From TMED23 sp964643045 (GTDB lineage Bacteria; Pseudomonadota; Alphaproteobacteria; Rhodospirillales; UBA2165), in contig CAZXSC010000001.1 of assembly GCA_964643045.1 (NCBI GenBank), positions 72,337-136,336 of the forward strand: a stretch of DNA of 64,000 bases, written 5' to 3'. The position numbers and the translations under genes are program-made. The notes below the pieces were generated by a model, which saw only the letters and a list, made by a program, of their open reading frames with translations, made no database searches and had not been told where the DNA came from. Each line of letters starts with the position of its first letter. Position 1 is the first letter of the stretch. Shown here piece by piece: positions 50,125 through 59,537 of the stretch.

Positions 50125-52005
50125 ATGGTTCGATTCAATTTACACCCTAGTATCAGGTTGGATGGAATACCAACCAACTCCTACAATTTACGTGTGAGGG
50201 TTTTGGTTTTTATAGCTTTTTTATTTTTCACCTTGGTTTTAGCTGGGATAACGCAAATTCCCGTTTTGGGGATTTGGGAAAGTTTTACATTTTTTCACAA
50301 TTTTTCACCTGTTGATGCCCATCTGTCATTTAGGATTAGTGCTCGAGCCAATATTGCGGGTCAAGGTTATGCGTTGCTTGATATTTCAAGAATGATATCC
50401 GATTGGTTTGGATGGTCCATAATGACGTTTAGGCTGCCTTCATTGGTCATCGGCTGGATTGGTTTGGGTTTCTTCTTCACAATAGCCGCGCGTATAGTTG
50501 GATTCTTGCCCGCTTTGTTGGCGTCGATTCTTCTTGCCACCAATGAAGCTTTTGTTGTTTTTCAAAGCCAACTAATTGTTTCAATGGTAACTTTCACCCT
50601 TTGCTTAATTTTAGTTGAGCGTATTCAGGCACTTGAAGCAAATTCACGGATCAATCAAAATGTTATATTGTTGGGCATTTTTACCGCAATAACGGGCACA
50701 TATTATTCGATGGGGCGTTTCTTTGCACTATTTTTAGTTTCTTTTTTTATTCTAAAATTCATATATTTAGGCTTTAAGAATTTACCTAGAACATTTGCGA
50801 TAAAAGAATCAAAAACATTAATTAGCACGCTGTTGCTGTCCGTAATAATTTCGTTTTTCATACTATCGCCATTAAACGTAATAGATTTTTTGAGCTTTCC
50901 TTCATTTTTTTTCCCAACAAACAGTGAAGTTCATTTTGTATCAGCTGGCTTACTGGATACGATTTTTACAAACATAATACTTTTGTTAAAATCACTCACT
51001 TATTTAGATGGTTTGCGGCAATCAGCTGATTCGACCGAGTCCCTCGCAAACGTAAATATTACGCTGATTTTTCCTTTGTTTTTGCCATTTGTGATTTTGG
51101 GGATGATAAAATCCCTGGCCAATAATTATAAGGTTTATTATGGCACATATGCCCCTTATGGATTGATAAATTTTCTATTCATAATTACGCTGGTTCCTCC
51201 TCTTTTTTCAGCGATTCATAATGGAATACCAACATTCTCGACATTTAGGACTTTTAACATTTTAATACCTGCTTATCTTTATGGTGCTATAGGAATTAAC
51301 GAGCTAATGAATAAATATTCTAAATATAATGGAGTAGTTTTGGCTTCAATATTGCTATTATTCTTTGGCCAGATATATTTGCTTGTTTCGGATCGATTAA
51401 GGTTTTCAAATGCGGTTTCAGAATTTGTTTTTGAATTACCGTTAACAAATACAAACACAAATACTTTGTTTCAAACCTCTGAAATTACTAAAGCTCGGGC
51501 AAGGAACAGGAAGTTCATTGCTGATCAGGTGATATATAAAAAATATGCTGAGAAATTCGTAAAAAATATTTCGGATAAGGAAACCACACTTTTCACGATA
51601 GACCTTGGTGAACTATCAAAAAATTCCCTATATCCTCATGGACTGCATTACCTGAAAAATAAAAACTACCATTCAACTTTTCTCGCCTTTTATGCATCGG
51701 ATTTAGGGCTTAATTTAGCATACGTTCAAGCCATTGACGAAAACAGTAGCCAACCAATATATGGTAGTGGTTACCGCGGAAAAAAACGCATATTTCCAGC
51801 AGAATTTGAGCTTAGAGGTATTCGTCCAGTATACAAAAACCCTGAGAATTTAGAATTTCAACTAAGGTCAACTGGTCGTGGAAAAATTAAAGCTTATCTT
51901 TCGACTACTAAAGAGGAATTAAATTGGACCCTGAAATATTTAGAAAATAAAGGAGAGGCATTTAGTGTCGTAAAGATATCTTATCAGAATGGTCCTGATA
52001 GATGA
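50125..52005 (+). CDS. Multispanning GT39/ArnT-like glycosyltransferase
   Basis: 626 residues. About ten membrane helices fall between residues 25 and 435, then a soluble C-terminal domain of about 190 residues. After the first helix come VDAHLSFRISA and, further on, SIMTFRLPSLVIGWIGLGFF, the layout of PMT/ArnT-type lipid-phosphate-sugar transferases (GxRLPS). The catalytic Asp-Glu pair of the first loop reads Asp-Ala, so the active site is altered or lies elsewhere. It probably transfers a sugar from a polyprenyl-phosphate donor on the periplasmic side. Convergent with the methyltransferase gene downstream. Confidence 0.75.
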   Translation: MVRFNLHPSIRLDGIPTNSYNLRVRVLVFIAFLFFTLVLAGITQIPVLGIWESFTFFHNFSPVDAHLSFRISARANIAGQGYALLDISRMISDWFGWSIMTFRLPSLVIGWIGLGFFFTIAARIVGFLPALLASILLATNEAFVVFQSQLIVSMVTFTLCLILVERIQALEANSRINQNVILLGIFTAITGTYYSMGRFFALFLVSFFILKFIYLGFKNLPRTFAIKESKTLISTLLLSVIISFFILSPLNVIDFLSFPSFFFPTNSEVHFVSAGLLDTIFTNIILLLKSLTYLDGLRQSADSTESLANVNITLIFPLFLPFVILGMIKSLANNYKVYYGTYAPYGLINFLFIITLVPPLFSAIHNGIPTFSTFRTFNILIPAYLYGAIGINELMNKYSKYNGVVLASILLLFFGQIYLLVSDRLRFSNAVSEFVFELPLTNTNTNTLFQTSEITKARARNRKFIADQVIYKKYAEKFVKNISDKETTLFTIDLGELSKNSLYPHGLHYLKNKNYHSTFLAFYASDLGLNLAYVQAIDENSSQPIYGSGYRGKKRIFPAEFELRGIRPVYKNPENLEFQLRSTGRGKIKAYLSTTKEELNWTLKYLENKGEAFSVVKISYQNGPDR

Positions 52006-52099
52006 TTTGGCCATTACTATTTAAGAAAACGTTTTCTGAATTTAGGCACTATCAGGAGAGCACCAATATATTAAGTTAAGTTTGTAATAGTTAATTTGT

Positions 52100-52972
52100 T
52101 TAAACTCTCTTTTTAAATAATACCGCCGAACTGTGCGGTGAATTGAGAATTAGTTTAATGCCAGCATCGGATGGAAAGTAATTAATAATTGATTCCGCAA
52201 AAGTACCTCTATGAAGCTGTTCAATTGTAAATTTATTTTTTTTACTAACAATCTCTGGGCCGCCAATAATAATCACTGAAATATTAGCAATTCTTACTAG
52301 CTCAGAAATTATAGTCTTTCTTAATTTTATCGTGCTGGAAAGACCATCATTAAGAATTAATGAAAATACATGTGACATTATGATATGATCGTAAGAATTC
52401 TCTTTAAATTTTTTAAGAGCCTGAGTGTTTTTTATGTCAATGTTCTGAAGTTTTAAATTTTCACTTTTCACAGCAAGATTAATAATGCCGATGGCTTCTT
52501 TGCTTATATCAATTCCGTGAACAAAGGAATTACTATATTTTTCTAGCAACACCTTTATGTTTTGTCCTCGACCGCAGCCGACATCAAAAAAACTATCACC
52601 GTCTTGGTAGTTGAGAATTGATGTGTAATCGTTTATAAATTGGGTGATTCTACCCTCTGGATGGCCGTATAATTCTAATTTTTCGTCAAATGTTAAATTT
52701 TCATATGCAAAATAACCTCGGCCATTTTTACTGTAATGGAATAGGATATAGTTGCTATATTTTTTCATAGCATAATTTGTAAATTCCCGCTGAAAAATTC
52801 TCTTCAAATAACCCGCGGCACGTGTCAAGAAATATACTGGCTGGAAAATCAGAAGTGGTTTTAACTTTGGGTTTTTTATTTTATATAGAAATATTTGATC
52901 TTTGAAAAATCGAGCTAAATAAAAATACGGAATGATAATACTAATCCGAATAAATAATTGAATCAATTTCAT
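52100..52972 (-). CDS. Class I SAM-dependent methyltransferase
   Basis: 290 residues. Motif I FFDVGCGRGQNIKVLLEKY, motif II VHGIDISKEAI, then NSYDHIIMSHVFSLIL define a Methyltransf_11/25-type fold from about residue 125. The N-terminal 70 residues are hydrophobic and basic (RISIIIPYFYLARFFKD) and could associate with the membrane. AGAAG lies directly before ATG 52972, and a TATAAT at 52997-53002 could be its -10 box though no -35 box fits. The 367-bp gap upstream (52973-53339) shows otherwise only a 13-bp palindrome at 53048-53060. Confidence 0.82.
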   Translation of the reverse strand: MKLIQLFIRISIIIPYFYLARFFKDQIFLYKIKNPKLKPLLIFQPVYFLTRAAGYLKRIFQREFTNYAMKKYSNYILFHYSKNGRGYFAYENLTFDEKLELYGHPEGRITQFINDYTSILNYQDGDSFFDVGCGRGQNIKVLLEKYSNSFVHGIDISKEAIGIINLAVKSENLKLQNIDIKNTQALKKFKENSYDHIIMSHVFSLILNDGLSSTIKLRKTIISELVRIANISVIIIGGPEIVSKKNKFTIEQLHRGTFAESIINYFPSDAGIKLILNSPHSSAVLFKKRV

Positions 52973-53339
52973 CTTCTAATAACTCATTATGTTCTAATTA
53001 TATGGTTTCAAATATGCCAAGAATAAGTCGCCATAATTTCAAGGTTGCCCTAATATAGGGTGTTAGAGAGTGCAAAACTTAGAATATTCTTTCCTCTTGT
53101 TAAATATTGATAACCCCGTTTTGTATTTTAGGTTTCATAAAATTGTAGCAAGATACCTTTCCTGATTAATTTTGAATATGGTAACAGAAACTCCAAATGT
53201 TTGTTAGCTCTATTCAACGACAAAATAATTTCTTGAATAATATACAAATTTTTAAGCCACTTATTATTTTTTATCCTTCATTAATTTTACCAATGGCCTA
53301 GTAAGGGAGTAATTTTTAGCTACTTTATAGTGTTCATTA

Positions 53340-55256
53340 TTATTTCTTTTGTTTATTGGGATCAATATATTCATTCCACCAAAGAGCAAAATTGAGTAGA
53401 TACCAAATTTGCCGTGCATTCTTACTTTTGATGATTTTTTCAACCCCTTTGGGATCGAGAAAATCTGTATCTAGGACAAATTTTCTAAGTATACTGCATG
53501 CTTCTTTACCAAGTTTATCAAGTAGCCAATCATTTATTGGCACGGCAAATCCTTGTTTTTTCCGTCTAAGAATTTTTTCTGGTATTAGTCCATCTAGTGC
53601 TCTCTTCAAAATATATTTAAGTTCACCGCCACTTGTCTTTAGCCTTGGTGAGATGCCGAGCGCATAACAAATAAATTTGTGGTCAAGAAATGGAACTCGT
53701 GCTTCTATACCGGCCGCCATACTCATCTTATCGATTCGCATTAATAAAAGTTCAGGTAATCGCAGGTTAAGGTCCAGATAAGACATCCAACTGAGTGGAG
53801 ATTTATCCAAAGTATTTTCCTCGAAACGTGCCCGTATTGGTTGAATTACCTCCCAAGAACTTCGCCCAGAAAATTGTTTTTTTAATCTTTTGGATAATAT
53901 ACTCCATTTTGCATTTTCCGGGAAAGCTTCTGCTCCTCCCCAAAAAATTGGCAGCCCCAAGCTAGCTCGACGCAGGAATTCAGTATAAAGTTTTGCTCCT
54001 AACCCAAGTGCGTTAAGGGCTCTAAAACTAAGTTTTTTAATTAACAGGGGCACCGGCCACGAATTTGCACGCTCCAATTGCAAGAACGTCTTCCAACTTG
54101 GGTATCCCCATAATAACTCATCGGCACCTTCGCCTACTTGGCAGACGGTTACTCCTTTGTTGCGGGCAAGCTGTGAGACATAATAAACAGGGATACAAAC
54201 CGGATCAGCAATGGGCTCATCCTGATGTCTTATCATGTCGGGCAGAAAGTCGAGAAGATCATCTTGGCTAATCAAATATTCATAATGATCAGCGCCTATT
54301 TCTTCTGCAATCATTCGCGCATAGGGAAGCTCGTCGGCAACGGTTTTTTGTTTACCCATATAGCCAACAGAAAACGTTTTGACAGGACTAGTTGCCTTTT
54401 CAGCAAAAAGTACAACATTGGCGCTGGAATCGATTCCACCTGATAAAAATACCCCAATGGGGACATCTCCAATTTTTCGGTGGCTCACGGATTCTCTTAA
54501 GCTGGTTAGGAGTTTTTGAGCAACAACTTCACCTGATTCAGATAAACTAGGTTCAACATCATCCAACGCATCCCACCATTTTTCACTATTCACATCACCC
54601 GTTTGTTTTATGTGGGTCCAGGTACCGGCCGCGAGTTTATTTATGCCCTCGAAGAGGGTCATTGGCGCGGGCGTTGTTAAAAAAGACAGATAGTGAAATA
54701 AGGCCTCCTCGTTTACCGCTCGATTTCTGGCCGGTCCAGCCAAGATTGCTTTTATTTCGGAAGCAAAAACAATGCCACGTTTATCTATAGCATAATACAG
54801 CGGTTTTATACCGACCCTATCTCTAACGAGCCATAATTCTTTTTTTGGTTCATCCCATATGGCGATAGCAAACATACCATTAAAACGCTTGACGCAATCA
54901 ATACCCCATTCTCGAAAGGCATGTAATATCATCTCAGTATCGGAGTGGTCTGTTTGCCAATCTGTATGTCCGAGTTCTATTAATTCTTGTCGAAGAATTT
55001 CGTGATTATAAATTTCACCGTTGAAAACTATGCTTATTGATTCATCGTCCAAACTCATGGGCTGCAGGGCAGCCTCGGAAAGATCTATAATAGCAAGGCG
55101 TCGATGCCCGAAGCCAACACTTGAACTTCTATTTATCCATACTCCTGATCCATCGGGACCACGATGAATCATTGTTTCGCGCATATCAATTATTGTATTT
55201 TTGTCTACTGGCCATAGTTTTGGCGAAAAAGATAGTATTCCAGTGATTCCACACAT
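53340..55256 (-). CDS. asnB: Glutamine-dependent asparagine synthetase-like amidotransferase
   Basis: 638 residues from ATG 55256, chosen so that the class II glutaminase Cys follows Met (MCGITG); a TTG two codons earlier is spurious. The N-terminal domain has IHRGPDGSGVW and IVFNGEIYNH; the synthetase domain has VGVFLSGGIDSSANV-like PIGVFLSGGIDSS and VGEGADELLWGY. In surface-glycan loci such proteins (WbpS-type) amidate the carboxyl of a uronic acid. Here it sits 2 bp after a UDP-GlcA 4-epimerase gene and near a nucleotide-sugar dehydrogenase, supporting a uronamide product. True asparagine synthesis is the alternative. Confidence 0.9.
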   Translation of the reverse strand: MCGITGILSFSPKLWPVDKNTIIDMRETMIHRGPDGSGVWINRSSSVGFGHRRLAIIDLSEAALQPMSLDDESISIVFNGEIYNHEILRQELIELGHTDWQTDHSDTEMILHAFREWGIDCVKRFNGMFAIAIWDEPKKELWLVRDRVGIKPLYYAIDKRGIVFASEIKAILAGPARNRAVNEEALFHYLSFLTTPAPMTLFEGINKLAAGTWTHIKQTGDVNSEKWWDALDDVEPSLSESGEVVAQKLLTSLRESVSHRKIGDVPIGVFLSGGIDSSANVVLFAEKATSPVKTFSVGYMGKQKTVADELPYARMIAEEIGADHYEYLISQDDLLDFLPDMIRHQDEPIADPVCIPVYYVSQLARNKGVTVCQVGEGADELLWGYPSWKTFLQLERANSWPVPLLIKKLSFRALNALGLGAKLYTEFLRRASLGLPIFWGGAEAFPENAKWSILSKRLKKQFSGRSSWEVIQPIRARFEENTLDKSPLSWMSYLDLNLRLPELLLMRIDKMSMAAGIEARVPFLDHKFICYALGISPRLKTSGGELKYILKRALDGLIPEKILRRKKQGFAVPINDWLLDKLGKEACSILRKFVLDTDFLDPKGVEKIIKSKNARQIWYLLNFALWWNEYIDPNKQKK

Positions 55257-55258
55257 TC

Positions 55259-56275
55259 TCAAATACCAATTTTAAAATATTCTTGATACCACGCTACAAA
55301 GTTTTTTATTCCCTCTTCTATAGAAGTTTTTGGCATATAACCTGTACTCTGGCCTAGTTCCCCAATATTTGCCCAGGTTTCTTGCATGTCTCCAGGTTGT
55401 AAAGGCAGATAATACTTTATGGCCTTTTTACCCAGTTCGTTTTCTAAAATTTTGATAAATTTGTTTAGTTCAATTGGTACGCCATTGCCAATATTGTAGA
55501 TGCGAGAAGCTGCTATTCCACTTGTCGTGGACTCAGGTTGGTTACTATCCCAATCAAGATTGATACTAGGTTCTTTGTTGAGACAGCTAACTACCCCCTC
55601 AACAATATCGTCAATATATGTGAAATCTCGTTTCATATTCCCGTTGTTATAAATTTGTATTGGTTTATTTTGGATAATGGCGTTAGCAAACAACATGGGT
55701 GCCATATCCGGGCGTCCCCATGGACCATAAACTGTAAAAAAGCGCAGACCGGTAACTGGAAAATTAAAAAGGTGACTATATGAATGCGCCATTAATTCAT
55801 TAGCTTTCTTCGTTGCAGCATATAAACTTTTCGGATGATTAGTATTGTCTTTCTCGTAGAACGGCATTTTTGTATTTGCACCATATACTGAACTCGTTGA
55901 TGCATAAACTAAATGCTCGATGTCAAAATTCCTACATACCTCAAGTATATTCAAAAACCCCGAAAGATTAGAATCTATATAATCGCGTGGTGCGTTTATA
56001 CTGTGTCTAACGCCAGCCTGTGCAGCTAAGTGGATAATTTTATTAGGGTGATGAGTTTTGAAAATTTGATCCAATTTTGATTGATCATTTAAATCAAACG
56101 TATAGTCCTTGTAATTGTTATTTGACAATAGCCGTTTTACTCTGTCACTTTTCAGACTTACACGGTAATAATCACTTAGGTTATCAACTCCTATAACTTC
56201 ATGACCTTGATTCAATAATTTTAAGGCAACATGATTACCAATAAAACCAGCGCTTCCAGTAACTAAGATTTTCAT
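55259..56275 (-). CDS. UDP-glucuronate 4-epimerase-like SDR (LspL/CapI type)
   Basis: 338 residues. LVTGSAGFIGNHVALKLL, DNLSDYYRVSLK, AAQAGVRHSINAP, YASTSSVYGANTKMPF and SLYAATKKANELMAHSYSHLF with GLRFFTVYGPWGRPDMAPMLF are diagnostic for the UDP-GlcA 4-epimerase group. It would supply UDP-galacturonate. It follows the dehydrogenase gene by 90 bp and precedes the AsnB-type gene by 2 bp, giving a uronic acid formation-epimerisation-amidation order. Confidence 0.93.
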   Translation of the reverse strand: MKILVTGSAGFIGNHVALKLLNQGHEVIGVDNLSDYYRVSLKSDRVKRLLSNNNYKDYTFDLNDQSKLDQIFKTHHPNKIIHLAAQAGVRHSINAPRDYIDSNLSGFLNILEVCRNFDIEHLVYASTSSVYGANTKMPFYEKDNTNHPKSLYAATKKANELMAHSYSHLFNFPVTGLRFFTVYGPWGRPDMAPMLFANAIIQNKPIQIYNNGNMKRDFTYIDDIVEGVVSCLNKEPSINLDWDSNQPESTTSGIAASRIYNIGNGVPIELNKFIKILENELGKKAIKYYLPLQPGDMQETWANIGELGQSTGYMPKTSIEEGIKNFVAWYQEYFKIGI

Positions 56276-56365
56276 TTAATGAATCGCGATGCTATAAACA
56301 TTTTCATAAGTTACACAACTATTGATTATATTTTGCCTTTTTACTTCTTAAGTTCATAAATTAAT

Positions 56366-57700
56366 TTATGCTTTCACTATTTTCTTGGAATTATCCTTAA
56401 TCAAGCGTGTTGCGTTACGTGTATCAACAACCAGTTTACTATTTTCGACGAGTTCTTCATAATTTATATTATCATGATTGGTACAAATTAATGTTGCGTC
56501 ATATCTTGATAATTCCTCTTTTGACCAATTAATTGATTTCCGGCCAGTCAAGTTTTGGTGGTTGCGGGTTTTTGTTATTGCTGGAATAAATGGATCAAAG
56601 TAAGAAGCAGTAGCACCGGCTTCCTCAATTAATTTCATAAGCATAAATGCTGGGCTCTCTCGAGTGTCATTTATATTTTTTTTATAAGCTATACCAATTA
56701 ATAATATATTTGACCCGTTTATATTTTTGTTTTGCTTTTCTTTTAGAGCCTGTATTAAGGCCGCTACTATCATTTTAGGCATGGAATTATTAATTTCACC
56801 GGCAAGCTTTATAAATCTAGTATCTTCACCAAATTGCTTAGCTCGATATGTTAAATAATATGGATCGATGGGAATGCAGTGACCACCAAGTCCCGGGCCT
56901 GGATAAAATGGCATGTAGCCAAAAGGTTTACTCTTAGCAGCGTTAACCACCTCCCAGATATCTACACCCATTTTTGAATAAATGACTTTCAGTTCATTTA
57001 TCATGGCAATATTAACCGAGCGAAAAATATTCTCGGTTAATTTAACGGCCTCGGCCGTTTTCATTGATGAAACCGGAATTGTCTTGCTGAAAATTTGATC
57101 ATAAATTGCACAAGCTAATTCTCTTGCTAATGGGTCATCACCTCCAACTATCTTCGGGATACTTCCGGTTTTATAATTTAAATTCCCAGGGTCTTCGCGT
57201 TCTGGGCTATAAGCTAAAAACAAATTTTCACCATATTTAAATCTATCTTGTTTCAATATTGGCTTAAGAACTTCGTCGGTTGTTCCAGGATAAGTTGTGG
57301 ACTCGAGAACAATAAGCTGATTGTTTTGCAAATTTGGAGCTATTAACTTCCCCGTTGAAATAATATACTGTAAGTCCGGCTCTTGGTTATTATTTAACGG
57401 GGTCGGCACACAGATTATAACTACACCAACATCTGATATTTTTGAGAAATCGTCGGTGGGAGAAAAAAGACCACTTGTAATAGCTTGGGATATTACATCT
57501 GCTGTAATATGGCTGAGATAAGATTTGCCATTTTTTAACGCATCTATTTTTTCTTTATCGACGTCAAATCCTATAGTTTCAAAACGATTGCTAACAAAAC
57601 TTAGGCATAGTGGCAGGCCGACGTATCCTAAACCAATAATACCAATTTTAACGGACCTATCTTTAAAGGCCTTTTTTTGTTGGGCAATATCGGTCAACAT
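56366..57700 (-). CDS. Nucleotide-sugar 6-dehydrogenase, UDP-GlcNAc dehydrogenase (WbpA) type
   Basis: 444 residues. IGIIGLGYVGLPLCLSF is the N-terminal NAD loop; ESTTYPGTTDEVL, LAYSPEREDPGN and KTAEAVKLTENIFRSVNIA follow; the catalytic Cys is present in FYPGPGLGGHCIPIDPYYLTY, the WbpA form of the motif. It oxidises C6 of a UDP-HexNAc (or UDP-glucose) to the uronate with four-electron chemistry. The intact Cys contrasts with the other family member in this window (23335-24618). Long AT-rich 100-bp gap upstream. Confidence 0.92.
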   Translation of the reverse strand: MLTDIAQQKKAFKDRSVKIGIIGLGYVGLPLCLSFVSNRFETIGFDVDKEKIDALKNGKSYLSHITADVISQAITSGLFSPTDDFSKISDVGVVIICVPTPLNNNQEPDLQYIISTGKLIAPNLQNNQLIVLESTTYPGTTDEVLKPILKQDRFKYGENLFLAYSPEREDPGNLNYKTGSIPKIVGGDDPLARELACAIYDQIFSKTIPVSSMKTAEAVKLTENIFRSVNIAMINELKVIYSKMGVDIWEVVNAAKSKPFGYMPFYPGPGLGGHCIPIDPYYLTYRAKQFGEDTRFIKLAGEINNSMPKMIVAALIQALKEKQNKNINGSNILLIGIAYKKNINDTRESPAFMLMKLIEEAGATASYFDPFIPAITKTRNHQNLTGRKSINWSKEELSRYDATLICTNHDNINYEELVENSKLVVDTRNATRLIKDNSKKIVKA

Positions 57701-57800
57701 TTATGCTATATGCCTTTAGCTAGAATTATATTTTCGGCAAATTAAAGCTTTTTGTGACTATTGCAAACTTTATGAATTTGAAGTTAAATTCAAATTATTA

Positions 57801-59435
57801 TCAAATTTGTGTCAGCCGCCATTTAATAACATTATTGGTTTCATTCACTGATCCAAATATCACGATTTGCTGGGTACGGCGGCGAGGGCTATTATCGTCA
57901 AAATAAATACTTTCTTCGATTTCTATTGTCTGATCTAAGCAGGTAAAGCGCCAACCTGCGCCTCTGCGGGGTTTTAATAATGCTGAACATTTGTCCTGTA
58001 AGATTGTTGATTGTACATTAGGATGCAAATGAAAGCGCAAATTATAACCATGTTGCCCTGAACCAATCAGGTTATCTTCACCCTGAATTTCGTCACCTTT
58101 TGGTGCAAGCATAATAAGACGGCGGTGTTTCAGGCCAAATAATTTAGAGTAACCATCAAAACTCGCCTCAATAATTGTACTTCCATCGATTTCACGGCGA
58201 CTAGAGGTCACGTTACCAGGTATACGCTCATAGCCACCTTTTATATTTATTTCGGATGAGTTAATGTCATTAACTGTGAGTGTAGAGTGTGCGGCTGTAG
58301 ATCTCAGAGCTTGCTTCCAATCTTCTGTAGCATTTTGGGGCATGCCGCAATTGACTATAATACGGTCTTTTCCCGAACTCATTTCAAAGGCTAGTGTCCC
58401 TGAGTGCGCCCACTTGTTTGCGGTTTTGTTTGGTGGTATACCAGTATCTATAAGAACTATGGTTCTACCAGCAGAAAGACGATGGAAACCAGAATGCGGT
58501 GCACTCAAAACTGCCCGAGTTTTGATGCCCGACTTTAGCAATAACATATCAATTCTTGTTGGGTCTTCAGTATTTGATCCATTGAAGAAAGCTAAGCCAC
58601 CGTCTGCATGTCTGAACGTGCGTAAAAGTGGGACCATCCGTTGAATGGCACCGTTTAGCCAGTAGGGTACTTCAATGTGTGCTGCAATGAGAGTATTCCG
58701 AATTGCGATAATATCCGTTAATACGTCCATATGAATCTGGGGATTTCGCGAATAATGGCCGCCGTCTGTATATACTTGGTGGTCCAATTCATTTTGCAGT
58801 AATCGCAGGCCATTTTGTAGATATTTTTCACAACCTGGTACTGATACGCCACAATAAATAAGACCTTTTAATCCTTGGATACGGCCTGGCCCATCAATTA
58901 TTCTTAAAATACAGCGATTGAGATGTCGAGCCTGTTTAACAATCTCTAGAAAAAAAAGATCAAAAAATTCTTGTGTTGCATCATTAGTAAAAAAACCAAA
59001 ATGGATTATCCAGTTTGTTAGTCTCTGGCCAAGAGTATCAGTTCGCCAAGCTAAGGGTGACCAATTTTTGTAGGTGTCCAGCCATGCGGTGATATGGGTA
59101 CGAGCTAGAAGACGGGCTTGATTATTACCAACTGCACGAAGATCACTAAGCCAGTGAAAACTGTGGAGCTTGGTTTGCCATTGCTGGCTGGCTTTTTCAG
59201 GTATATTTGCAATGTCACCTATAGAAAATCGTTGGCCTGCGGCCGTCAGGTTGCCAGCAAGAATTAATTGTCCTTTTGCGGCATTACCCGGGATGAGTTC
59301 GGGAGGTGTTCCGAGCAACCGCTTTGGGGTTCGACCAACCAATGTATACCCATAAAGGGGATTACGATAGATAAGCTGATGTAGTTTTTCGCGAACTCTA
59401 CCTTTCCTTATCTTTTTGGGAGACCTGTCTGGCAT
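57801..59435 (-). CDS. Heparinase II/III-like protein
   Basis: 544 residues from ATG 59435; TTG 59456 is possible. The N-terminal half is an alpha/alpha toroid (WLSDLRAVGNNQARLLARTHITAWLDTY), the C-terminal half a beta-rich domain with LHPNVQS and GYNLRFHLH. Landmark residues TDGGHYSRNPQIHMDVL and SGFHRLSAGRTIVLID match the heparinase II/III family. In alphaproteobacteria a member sits after rsmB as here; its natural substrate is unclear, and it may act on cell-surface glycans. No signal peptide is visible. Confidence 0.88.
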   Translation of the reverse strand: MPDRSPKKIRKGRVREKLHQLIYRNPLYGYTLVGRTPKRLLGTPPELIPGNAAKGQLILAGNLTAAGQRFSIGDIANIPEKASQQWQTKLHSFHWLSDLRAVGNNQARLLARTHITAWLDTYKNWSPLAWRTDTLGQRLTNWIIHFGFFTNDATQEFFDLFFLEIVKQARHLNRCILRIIDGPGRIQGLKGLIYCGVSVPGCEKYLQNGLRLLQNELDHQVYTDGGHYSRNPQIHMDVLTDIIAIRNTLIAAHIEVPYWLNGAIQRMVPLLRTFRHADGGLAFFNGSNTEDPTRIDMLLLKSGIKTRAVLSAPHSGFHRLSAGRTIVLIDTGIPPNKTANKWAHSGTLAFEMSSGKDRIIVNCGMPQNATEDWKQALRSTAAHSTLTVNDINSSEINIKGGYERIPGNVTSSRREIDGSTIIEASFDGYSKLFGLKHRRLIMLAPKGDEIQGEDNLIGSGQHGYNLRFHLHPNVQSTILQDKCSALLKPRRGAGWRFTCLDQTIEIEESIYFDDNSPRRRTQQIVIFGSVNETNNVIKWRLTQI

Positions 59436-59537
59436 GGCTATAATACTTGTTGTCAAAACCGAAAGCGATTTTACAGTATATTATTAAATATAGCTTAAAC
59501 CTATATTATAAAGGACAAAAAATTTATTAATATTTTA

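Noticed and set aside
52024..52037. 14-bp perfect palindrome AGAAAACGTTTTCT between convergent genes
   Set aside because: No loop and AT-rich; it does not resemble an intrinsic terminator and could be chance.
53048..53060. 13-bp palindrome in the gap upstream of the methyltransferase gene
   Set aside because: Short, single copy, no promoter around it that would support an operator.
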